Assembly (NCBI RefSeq): GCF_051132615.1
Contig: NZ_CP152375.1
Span: forward strand, 434,001-498,000
From: G051132615 sp051132615
Lineage (GTDB): Bacteria > Pseudomonadota > Gammaproteobacteria > Burkholderiales > Neisseriaceae
DNA: 64,000 nt
Direction of reading: 5' to 3'
Shown here: positions 55,441 to 63,180 of the stretch, in pieces
Position numbering within the stretch: the first letter of the stretch is position 1
How the letters are laid out: each line of letters starts with the position of its first letter
Notes under the pieces: model-generated
The model's database searches: none
What the model was told of the DNA's origin: nothing
Seen by the model: only the letters and a program-made list of their open reading frames with translations
Made by a program: the position numbers and the translations under genes

Positions 55441-56094
55441 GTGCGTTCATTATTTTTTTGTTTCTCTCTCTCTTTATTGCTCCTGACAGGCTGTAACAAT
55501 AGGAATACACTTATGAATCAAAATGAAGTCAATAATGGAGAACGGACTTTACCGGTCTCTACTCAAGAAGCAGAAGAAAAACGTTTCCAACTGAATCCAA
55601 ATCCTCAACAGCATTATCAAATGACCATTACCATCAAAAATGCTCCAGGTCCTTTGGATAAGTTTGAATCCTTTGCCCATTATGGTGTGCAAAACTGCTC
55701 CTATATTCTAGACAATACACCAGAGGCTTCGGGGCATCCAGATAAACATATTCCCCTCCAGTTTAAAAAAATTGCAGACAACAAGTATCAAGGTGATTTT
55801 TACGTAGATGCAATGAAAGATGAAGACTACTATGGGCAGGGTATCTGCAAATGGGAGTTCTGGGGAGTTGACGCGGCCTTTACTGCCACAGGATCTGATA
55901 AAGATACTCTGTTTGAGGCATCTATCACCGAAAAAGATTTACAAACTAAAAAAATTGAACTGAATCATTTGAAAGAAAAATATCCAACAATTGAAGATTT
56001 TGCTGGGGCATTAAGCCAAGGAAAGCTTAAAAAAGAACGATTCAAACCAGAAGAATACTTTACCTTTGATATTGAATTAGAGGAGTTAAAATAA
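55441..56094 (+). CDS. Predicted lipoprotein, putative immunity protein of the adjacent lipase effector
   Basis: 217 residues starting at GTG (AAAGGA upstream). Signal peptide with lipobox LLTGC at residues 14-18, then a mature periplasmic domain with a disulfide-capable pair in GVQNCSYIL and GICKWEFWGVDAAF. The YYGxGxC-W pattern resembles lipoproteins that accompany Xanthomonadales-like T4SS effectors. Its stop overlaps the lipase ATG (TAATG), so the two are made together. In such pairs the lipoprotein blocks incoming toxin in the periplasm; that role here is inferred. Confidence 0.7.
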   Translation: MRSLFFCFSLSLLLLTGCNNRNTLMNQNEVNNGERTLPVSTQEAEEKRFQLNPNPQQHYQMTITIKNAPGPLDKFESFAHYGVQNCSYILDNTPEASGHPDKHIPLQFKKIADNKYQGDFYVDAMKDEDYYGQGICKWEFWGVDAAFTATGSDKDTLFEASITEKDLQTKKIELNHLKEKYPTIEDFAGALSQGKLKKERFKPEEYFTFDIELEELK

Positions 56095-57458
56095 TGGCCA
56101 TCACGCAACAACAATATGCTGATCTAGCTGATTTCGCGTATAAAGAGCAAGCAAACTTCAATGTTCGTAGCAAATACATGATAAATGGCACAGAGTACAA
56201 AGTATTAGCGCACTCATCAGATAAAAAAACTGACTATCAAGGAACCATCTATCAAAGGGTAGATACTGGTGAAATCATTGTTGCCCATCGAGGCACTGAA
56301 CCTTCTAAAAAAGGTGATGTGGCTGCCGATTATGAAATGGCCTCTAAATTTACCAACCCTCAAATTCCTCATGCTTTAAAATTAACTGAGTTAGCATTTA
56401 AATTCGCAAAAGATCACGAAAAAGAATTTGGTAAAGCTCCTGAAATAACCGTTACAGGTCATTCTCTAGGAGGTGCATTAGCACAAGTGTCTGCTTTTGA
56501 ATATGGTTTAAAAGCCCAAACCTTTAATGCTTATGGTGCAGCAGGTTTAAAATATACGGATCTATATGGCAATAAAGAAACAGTCCCTTTTCAAAACAAT
56601 GGTAAAGTGACCAATCATATGATGGCGGGTGATGTGGTTAGTGCGGCCAATAATCATTTTGGTAGAAATGTCATTTATGCTCGTCCTAAAGAAATTGAAT
56701 CTTTAAAAAACCATTATTATGGTGATGGAAAGCCAGGTAATAATCAAATGTGGCGTGCCGCTAAAGATCTTATGGGCTCCAAACACAATGCACATAATAT
56801 GCCTAATTTCACTAATGAAAAAGGCCCTTCTATTTTATCCAATCCTAAGGCAAAGGAATTGGCTCAAAAAGAAGCCGCTACCATTAATGAATACCGTAAT
56901 GAGATTAAGGCCAATAGAGAGCCCATACTAAGAAATATAAAGGTTGCCGATAAAGTTTCAGATGCATTTTTTCCATCTAAATCGATCTTTAAAAAAATAA
57001 TATCTGACAACATCGATCACTCACAAGAAAAATCAACCTTATATGCTCAAAAAGAAGGCAAAGGTGATTTAAACGATATTATGAATAATGATGTGAAGAG
57101 TATTTATGCCAAGTTAGAATCTAGCTTAGGCCCCCAACTGGCAGATAAAGGTGCAGGTAAATGGGCAGCACCAATGATTGCTGCAACCACTTATGCTTGT
57201 GTTGAAAAAGGTATGAGTGCGGATAAAATTACTCATATTGGTATTAACGAAAAAGAGAACGTCCTTTATGCTGTCTCAGCCAATAGACGTGACTTTGCCA
57301 CTGTTGATGCGATTGAAGCCTCTAAAGTCAATCCTGAACAAACTTTATTGGCAGCCAATCAGCTGCATGATCAGTTGGGTATTGAGAATCAGCAAAAAGA
57401 GATGGACAGACAAATACAGATGAACCAACAACAGCATAGTGGCATGAAATTTGCCTGA
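56094..57458 (+). CDS. Class 3 lipase with XVIPCD-like C-terminal region, putative T4SS effector
   Basis: 454 residues, no signal peptide. Residues 1-240 are an alpha/beta-hydrolase of the lipase-3 type: VAHRGTEP (oxyanion region), nucleophile S124 in VTGHSLGGALAQ, catalytic Asp probably D180 (MMAGDVVS) and His probably H231 or H234. A lysine/glutamate-rich helical linker follows. Residues ~331-454 resemble the XVIPCD secretion signal: MSADKITHIGINEKENVLYAVS, then NPEQTLLAANQL, ending in a Gln-rich tail. Such effectors are injected into rival bacteria and attack phospholipids. The secretion machine is not in this window. Confidence 0.75.
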   Translation: MAITQQQYADLADFAYKEQANFNVRSKYMINGTEYKVLAHSSDKKTDYQGTIYQRVDTGEIIVAHRGTEPSKKGDVAADYEMASKFTNPQIPHALKLTELAFKFAKDHEKEFGKAPEITVTGHSLGGALAQVSAFEYGLKAQTFNAYGAAGLKYTDLYGNKETVPFQNNGKVTNHMMAGDVVSAANNHFGRNVIYARPKEIESLKNHYYGDGKPGNNQMWRAAKDLMGSKHNAHNMPNFTNEKGPSILSNPKAKELAQKEAATINEYRNEIKANREPILRNIKVADKVSDAFFPSKSIFKKIISDNIDHSQEKSTLYAQKEGKGDLNDIMNNDVKSIYAKLESSLGPQLADKGAGKWAAPMIAATTYACVEKGMSADKITHIGINEKENVLYAVSANRRDFATVDAIEASKVNPEQTLLAANQLHDQLGIENQQKEMDRQIQMNQQQHSGMKFA

Positions 57459-57477
57459 TTTATTTGAGATTCCTGAT

Positions 57478-57509
57478 AAAAAAACCTCATTATTTAGATG
57501 AGATTTTTT
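57478..57509 (+). terminator. Terminator after the lipase gene
   Basis: AAAAAACCTCAT pairs with ATGAGATTTTTT with one mismatch, ending in a T-run about 20 bases past the stop. Confidence 0.85.
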
Positions 57510-57581
57510 GATGAATGATAAAAATTATTACGTTAATACAGACTATTTAATCAAATAACTCTAACCAGAAATTCTTTTTTT

Positions 57582-57791
57582 TTATGGTTTATGTGAATGA
57601 TGCTGATGGGACGAGGTTGAGTTATTCTGCCTAACTGGCGTTTCTGCTTCCTCCTGAATTGATTTTTGAATAATCTTATCTAATTCTCCCCTATCAAGCC
57701 ATACCCCTCTAAATTACGGACAATAATCAATTTCAATTCCTTTTCTCTCACTCATCGTTAAAGTGACATCTTTACAATTGAGGCAGAACAT
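57582..57791 (-). pseudogene. zf-TFIIB-domain small protein, nonsense-mutated
   Basis: From ATG 57791, with AAGGAGAA a few bases upstream, the minus strand reads MFCLNCKDVTLTMSERKGIEIDYCP, then an in-frame TAA, then FRGVWLDRGELDKIIQKS and a His/Ser-rich tail ending at 57582. The first CxxC and the GVWLDRGELDKII signature identify a zf-TFIIB protein. In intact relatives the second knuckle reads CPxCRGVW; here the third position is a stop and the fourth cysteine is Phe, so two independent lesions have killed it. Not previously visible as a single frame. Confidence 0.8.
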
Positions 57792-57812
57792 CCAATTCTC
57801 CTTAATTTATTT

Positions 57813-58436
57813 CCTGATTATATATCCCAAAAGGAGTTATCTGTTTATAAACCTTATGAAGGCTATCACTATGAATTAATGCGAGTGAACTCACTTTTAT
57901 TATGTCGTTATGATGGATACAAATACAGTGTACCTTGTCATTTGGTTGGTAAAATTATTGCCTTACAGGCAACTGCTACTCAAATAAAGATCCTCTTTAA
58001 TCATGAATGTGTGGCTATTCATCAACGTAGCTACATGAAAGGCCAAACAACCTATCATCCTATCCACTATTTATCTGCCTTAAAGCAAAAACCTGGCGCA
58101 TTGAGAAATGGTGAACCGTTCCTTCGCTGGAATTTACCTGAACCAGTCAAACAAATTCAACAACATCTATTAAAGCAACCTAAAGGTGATCGCGCTATGG
58201 TGCAGTTATTAACCTTAATTGCAGATTATGGTGAAGAACTGGAGCTGACTGCTGCATCAATTGCATTAGAGGAAGGTCTACCAACAGTAGAAGCCGCACT
58301 CAATATCATTCATCGTTTGACAGAACCAGCCATCCCTAAATTTAACCTTCATGATATTCCTCTGTTAAACACACCAGAAGGTAATTGTGAACGTTATAAC
58401 AGTTTATTAAAGGAAATAAATTATGCAAAAGCATGA
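57813..58436 (+). pseudogene. istA: IstA transposase, C-terminal fragment
   Basis: About 207 codons survive. LSVYKPYEGYHYELMRVNSLLLCRYDGYKYSVPCHLVGKIIAL and HECVAIHQRSY are the post-catalytic beta-barrel region of IS21-family IstA, and ERYNSLLKEINYAKA the C-terminus. The DNA-binding and DDE catalytic parts are missing. The longest clean frame from an ATG begins at 57879, but the homologous reading continues upstream to about 57813. It overlaps istB by 14 bases. Confidence 0.8.
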
Positions 58437-59150
58437 CTGTATAGAACTATTAAATCAATTAAAGCTTACAGCAATGGCCGAGTGTTGGGATGAAATCGTA
58501 ACCGATAGTGTTGCTCGTAAACGTTCAACAATGGATATTTTAGGTAGACTGCTGACGGCAGAACAAACTTATCGACATACTCGTCGGATTGAATATCAGA
58601 TCAACCAAGCCAGATTTCCTCAGCATAAATCATTGGCAGACTTTGATTTTAGCCAAAGTAGTTTACATCAACCAGCAATCGGGTTGTTGGATTGATTGTG
58701 AGTATATCAAGCAGAAACGAAATTTAATCTTTGTAGGAGGCCCTGGAACAGGTAAAACTCATTTAGCAACAGCACTAGGGATTAAAGCGGCTACGGATGG
58801 ATTTAAAGTACGGTTCTGGAATGTATTGGATTTGGTTAATCGTTTAGAAATAGATAATGAAACAAAGCAACATAAGCTCACGCCACAAATAACTAAACAT
58901 AATCTGATTATTTTAGATGAGTTAGGCTATCTTCCCTTTAGTCAGAAAGGAGGTGCTTTATTATTTCCATTTAATCAGCCAATTACATGAACACACCAGT
59001 ATTATCATTACAACTAATTTAGCTTTCTCTGAATGGGTTAAGTTATTTGCAGATGAAAAAATGACCGCTGCTTTGCTTGATCGTTTGATCCATCACAGTG
59101 CTATTTTTGAAATGTGTAATGAATCATTTAGGTTTAAAAATCGTTCCTAA
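58423..59150 (+). pseudogene. istB: IstB ATPase, two frameshifts
   Basis: Begins normally (MQKHDCIELLNQLKLTAMAECWDE) but shifts frame near 58690, after LHQPAI, and again near 58970, after GGALLF. The three frames together give a nearly complete AAA+ helper: Walker A GGPGTGKTH, Walker B LIILDELGYLPF, sensor IIITTNLAFSEW and LLDRLIHHSAIF. Each shift adds or drops only a base or so, showing recent decay. Confidence 0.88.
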
Positions 59151-59291
59151 AGTGGCACACTTTTCAACCATAACTGTGGCTCAATTTTGCACTATATTTG
59201 ACAGCATGATCAAAAAACAAAAGTAAACAAAAAAATAAGCCACTCAAAAATAGTGGCTTATTATTGACTTATAGTTCATAAAAAATGATCT

Positions 59292-59726
59292 TTAGCCAGC
59301 AAAAAAATGAGCTATTGGTATACCAGACCAATCAATGCTGTCCAATAAATTTTTAATAATCAAGCCAAGCTCAGTATCACCTTCTATTTGTAGTTTTCGA
59401 TTAAAAAACAAGGTATCAGGGTCTTCTTCTCGTAACATCATTCGAGCAAAATCAGCAGTATTGGCACTAAAACGTAAATCTGGTTCGGTAACTTTACTCG
59501 TCACAAAAAAGCGCTCTTCATTGGCGCCAAAACTCAACGTTAACCCCGCATCTAATACATTGATCTCGAATGAGCGATCTGCCAACAAAGACATATCAGC
59601 AGGTAATATCCCCTTTTTCAAGAGCTGATTTAATATCATCACTAAAACATATTGAGGCGGAGTTGCTGGCAATAAAGAGCCAGCCTTAGCAACTATTTTC
59701 GGCAATACAAAATCAGGAACGCGCAT
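59292..59726 (-). CDS. ubiT: UbiT, SCP2-domain ubiquinone biosynthesis accessory protein
   Basis: 144-residue sterol-carrier-protein-2-like lipid binder (YhbT family) needed for O2-independent ubiquinone synthesis, presumably holding the isoprenoid intermediate. The SCP2 region covers residues 30-130, with RKLQIEGDTELGLIIKNLLDSIDW near the C-terminus. It overlaps ubiV by 14 bases and is the third gene of ubiU-ubiV-ubiT. Confidence 0.92.
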   Translation of the reverse strand: MRVPDFVLPKIVAKAGSLLPATPPQYVLVMILNQLLKKGILPADMSLLADRSFEINVLDAGLTLSFGANEERFFVTSKVTEPDLRFSANTADFARMMLREEDPDTLFFNRKLQIEGDTELGLIIKNLLDSIDWSGIPIAHFFAG

Positions 59727-60636
59727 AAGAAGCCTCTCCTATAGATGAAATGCCTGCCATACCTTTCCAATAACCATCGACCAAGGTATGATGAGACAAA
59801 GAGTGTAATTGTTCTAAAATATTTTCTCTATTAATCAGCCCATTTATATAATCAAAATGCAGTTGAATAATGTCAGACATATGTTCTAATTGTGGTGACA
59901 ACCTAAGCATTTCCACACCCATATCTTTCATTTGTTGACTGTAAAACAGCAAACACTGGCAACCAGCGGACATGGTTTGAATGCCATTAATGGTTAAAAA
60001 TGCCTGCTCTTCTCTGGTATAAACAGTCAATGCATCAGGATGCGCCAAGCATTTAAACTGGCAATCATCTTTTTTCAAGTTATAGTGACGCGCAGTAAAA
60101 CAACGAGCAGAAAAAGCCAGTGGCAAAAGCCCCCATGCAAAAACTTCACATGAAACAGGCACAGAAGACAAGGCCATTAATTCAGACAGTTTTTGTGCGG
60201 TCATTTCAACTGGAGGAACCCAACGTATTGCACCTAGAGAATGAAATAAAGCCAAGGTTTCTTCATTGTAGATATTCAATGTTTGTCCAGCAATAAAAGG
60301 CATACCTTTGTCTTTTGCCAGTTTAACGGCGCCTATATCATTCGCTTCAATTTTAAAAGTATCTTGCTCTACTAACTTTCTGAGCCGTTTTAAATCAGAT
60401 TCACTTTCCAATAATACTTGTGTGGACAGAACAATTTCTTTACCAGAGCTGGCCAGATCCTTTGCCAAATCAATCCAATCATTAAAACGCATTTCCTGAC
60501 GGCGTGAACAAACAACCTCACCTAAATAAATGGTATGCACCGCCGTTTGTGCCATTTGCTCATAAAAATCCAATATCGTTTGTTTAGGCCAAAAAAACAA
60601 AACGGGTCCAAGAGAAAGCTTTAATTGTGTGTTCAT
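59713..60636 (-). CDS. ubiV: UbiV, O2-independent ubiquinone hydroxylation protein
   Basis: 307-residue peptidase-U32-family iron-sulfur protein (YhbV). Acts with UbiU to hydroxylate the quinone ring without oxygen, using prephenate as donor in the studied systems. Four probable 4Fe-4S ligands: C43 (VVCSRR) and three cysteines in the SARCFTARHYNLKKDDCQFKC-type block near residues 180-200. Three bases separate it from ubiU. Confidence 0.95.
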   Translation of the reverse strand: MNTQLKLSLGPVLFFWPKQTILDFYEQMAQTAVHTIYLGEVVCSRRQEMRFNDWIDLAKDLASSGKEIVLSTQVLLESESDLKRLRKLVEQDTFKIEANDIGAVKLAKDKGMPFIAGQTLNIYNEETLALFHSLGAIRWVPPVEMTAQKLSELMALSSVPVSCEVFAWGLLPLAFSARCFTARHYNLKKDDCQFKCLAHPDALTVYTREEQAFLTINGIQTMSAGCQCLLFYSQQMKDMGVEMLRLSPQLEHMSDIIQLHFDYINGLINRENILEQLHSLSHHTLVDGYWKGMAGISSIGEASYARS

Positions 60637-60639
60637 CGA

Positions 60640-61653
60640 TTACTTCCAAGGGCGACTATATGCGCCTAATGTTGCTTGTTGGCCTTCAGAAACTTTAGCA
60701 AGCACCTGATGCCATTTGGTAGATGTTTTAAATCCATCAGGGTCTTTCACTGCCAAATCAATAGCCTCTCTTAATACTTGAGTCACTTGTGCCGTATAAG
60801 CAGGACTACGTTGACGCCCTTCTACTTTAATGGCACTGACCTTCATTTTAATAAGTTCAGGTAAAACATCAATTACATTTAAGCTTGTTGGTTCTTCAAG
60901 AGCATAATAGGTTTCGTCTTGCACCATAAAACGTCCCTTACAAATAGTCGGATAACCTGCTGGTTCTTCTGAACCATACTGATCAATCAAAATATTATTT
61001 AAACGAGAGCGCATCAATTGTGGCGTTTGTTCCCAACGAACAAATTTCGCAGGAGAACATACACCATGGGTATTAGGAGATTCACCCGTTACGTAGCTGG
61101 ACAACAAACAACGCCCTTCTACCATGACACACAGGCTACCAAAACCAAACACCTCTACTTCTACATCCGTATGCTTGGTCACCTGCTTAACTTGCTCTAA
61201 TGTCAACACTCGGGGCAATACCACCCGCTGAATGCCAAATAATTCATAAGCCAAGTTAATGGCTTCATAATTGGTTGCGGAACCTTGCACAGATAAATGC
61301 AAACGCAAGTGAGGATGGGTTTGATGAGCATACGCAAGCATGCCCAAATCTGCCAAAATAACAGCATCCACACCCAACTCAGATGCCGTATCGATGGCTT
61401 TATGCCACTGATGGGTTAATCCCGCCTGAGCATAAGTATTAATGGCCATCAATACTTTACAATTTTTTTTATGCGCATAAGCAATGCCTTCAGTTGCTGA
61501 CTTAAAATCAAAATTCAATCCAGCAAAATTACGTGCATTGGTTATGTCTTTTAACCCCATATAGACGGTATCCGCACCGTGATCAACGGCTACCTTTAAT
61601 GCGGGCAAATTACCTGCTGGACAAACCAGTTCAGGCGCGGTATATATACTCAT
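60640..61653 (-). CDS. ubiU: UbiU, O2-independent ubiquinone hydroxylation protein
   Basis: 337-residue peptidase-U32-family partner of UbiV (YhbU). N-terminus ELVCPAGNLPALKVAVDHGADTVYMGL is classic. Four cysteines suited to a 4Fe-4S cluster are seen in GSLCVMVEGRC, HGVCSPAKF and TICKGRF. It leads ubiU-ubiV-ubiT. A TTGAT-TT-ATCAA palindrome upstream has the wrong spacing for FNR. Confidence 0.96.
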   Translation of the reverse strand: MSIYTAPELVCPAGNLPALKVAVDHGADTVYMGLKDITNARNFAGLNFDFKSATEGIAYAHKKNCKVLMAINTYAQAGLTHQWHKAIDTASELGVDAVILADLGMLAYAHQTHPHLRLHLSVQGSATNYEAINLAYELFGIQRVVLPRVLTLEQVKQVTKHTDVEVEVFGFGSLCVMVEGRCLLSSYVTGESPNTHGVCSPAKFVRWEQTPQLMRSRLNNILIDQYGSEEPAGYPTICKGRFMVQDETYYALEEPTSLNVIDVLPELIKMKVSAIKVEGRQRSPAYTAQVTQVLREAIDLAVKDPDGFKTSTKWHQVLAKVSEGQQATLGAYSRPWK

Positions 61654-61894
61654 TTTTTAACCAAAATTAAGATATGATTTAGGCAATTATTTAAAAATAG
61701 TTTTGATTTATCAAGCCTATTGTAAAAACTAAAGAAATTGTACAAATGATTGATGTGATAACGCAATAGTTCAAAAGGTCTATTTTATTCAAAAATGATG
61801 ACTAAAATTAAGGAATGATGTTTTTTATGCTTTTCTGAGCGTTGTTGGCAATTTAAATCTAAATTATCTTAAACCTACTGAACCAAATGATAAT

Positions 61895-63130
61895 ATGAAT
61901 CACTTAAAACAAGAATTAGGTCTATGGCAAGGAGTTGGCTTATTATCCACGTCCCTCTTAGGCACGGGTGTATTTGCAGTACCTGCATTAGCAGCTGGGT
62001 TTGCTGGCTCAGATAGCCTTTGGGCTTGGCCAATTTTATTGATTTTTGTCTTTCCAATCGCCATTACTTTCGCTACCTTAGGACGTTACTATCCTCATGC
62101 GGGCGGTGCAGCTCATTTTGTACAGCTTGCTTTTGGACCACGAATGGCAAAAGTAACTGCATGGCTGTTTCTTTCAGTCATTCCTGTTGGCTTACCCGCA
62201 GCGTTACATATTGCATCAGGCTTTTGGCAAGTTGCCTTTGGACTCAGTGCAAATCATTTACTCTGGATTCAACTAGGCACCATTTTCGCTCTTTGGCTTT
62301 TAGGAATGAGAAGTGCTGGTGCCAGTGCTAACTTACAAACCATTATTGCCCTATTGATTATAGGGCTCATCATATTGATTTGGTGGGGTGGGAAAATCAC
62401 CCCAGCAAAAATACCATGGACGCCACTTACAGATATTTCTTTACAACCGCTATTTAGCGCCTTATCAGTTATGTTCTGGTGTTTTGTAGGTTTAGAAGCA
62501 TTTGCACACCTAGCATCTGAATTTAAAAACCCCAAACGTGATTTTCCTCGAGCATTACTGATTGGGCTGCTTATTGCGGGAGGTGTTTATTGGGCATGTA
62601 CGGTTGCCATCCTTATTTTTCATACATTTAAAGGAGAAACAACAGCGGTTTCTTCAATCCCTGCCATTATGATTCAGCTGTTTGGGCCAAAATCTTTATG
62701 GATTGCTTGTATCATTGGCTATTTGGCTTGTTTTGCCAGTATTAATATCTATACACAAAGCTTTGCTCGCTTGGTATGGTCACAAGCACAAGAAAACAAA
62801 ACTGACAGTAAAATGGCTAAGCTGTCACAAAATCAAGTGCCATTAAATGCGTTATCCGTAGTGCTGATTTGCTGTTTGCTTTCTTCTTTGTTGGCACATA
62901 TTATTGATTTATCTTTAGACAGTTTATTAATATACGCCAACGGTATTTTTATATTAATTTATCTATTTTGTATGCTCTCTGGCATTAAACTTTTAGAAGA
63001 CAAATCTAAATTACTGGCCATAGTAAGCAGCTTATTGTGTATTGGCTTATTACTAATGCTTGGCTGGCACAGTTTATACGCCATTATTGCCTTTATGATG
63101 CTTTATATAATAATGATGTATAAAAAATAA
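61895..63130 (+). CDS. yjeH: YjeH-type amino acid exporter
   Basis: 411-residue APC-superfamily permease with about twelve helices. Strong resemblance to E. coli YjeH, an exporter of methionine and branched-chain amino acids: LKQELGLWQGVGLLSTSLLGTGVFAVPALAA at the start, LFLSVIPVGLPAALHIASGF, and WCFVGLEAFAHLASEFKNPKRDFPRAL in the middle. Divergent from ubiU, with 241 bases between; it ends at a terminator shared with rlmL. Confidence 0.92.
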   Translation: MNHLKQELGLWQGVGLLSTSLLGTGVFAVPALAAGFAGSDSLWAWPILLIFVFPIAITFATLGRYYPHAGGAAHFVQLAFGPRMAKVTAWLFLSVIPVGLPAALHIASGFWQVAFGLSANHLLWIQLGTIFALWLLGMRSAGASANLQTIIALLIIGLIILIWWGGKITPAKIPWTPLTDISLQPLFSALSVMFWCFVGLEAFAHLASEFKNPKRDFPRALLIGLLIAGGVYWACTVAILIFHTFKGETTAVSSIPAIMIQLFGPKSLWIACIIGYLACFASINIYTQSFARLVWSQAQENKTDSKMAKLSQNQVPLNALSVVLICCLLSSLLAHIIDLSLDSLLIYANGIFILIYLFCMLSGIKLLEDKSKLLAIVSSLLCIGLLLMLGWHSLYAIIAFMMLYIIMMYKK

Positions 63131-63134
63131 ACAG

Positions 63135-63163
63135 AAAAAAGCCAATATTGTATTGGCTTTTTT
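63135..63163. terminator. Shared terminator between yjeH and rlmL
   Basis: AAAAAAGCCAATA (63135-63147) and TATTGGCTTTTTT (63151-63163) form an exact 13-base stem between convergent genes. The stem core resembles that after argF (GGCCAATA/TATTGGCC). Confidence 0.92.
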
Positions 63164-63180
63164 ATAGTAATAATAAAACA

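Larger units (their letters stand above)
57800..59203 (+). mobile_element. IS21-family element, 5'-truncated remnant
   Basis: Contains the C-terminal part of istA and a frameshifted istB in the normal overlapping order. The right end carries two related words, GTGGCACACTTTTC (59152) and GTGGCTCAATTTTG (59176), followed by TTTGACA near 59203, as seen in the multiple end-repeats of IS21 elements. The left end and the first half of istA are absent, so it is not mobile. Boundaries are approximate. Confidence 0.8.

Noticed and set aside
54437..59290. tRNA-Asn as an integrase attachment site with a direct repeat
   Set aside because: No second copy of the tRNA 3' end and no integrase gene were found in the accessory patch.
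61703..61714. TTGATTTATCAA palindrome upstream of ubiU as an FNR box
   Set aside because: FNR sites are TTGAT-N4-ATCAA; here the half-sites are only two bases apart, so FNR would not be expected to bind.
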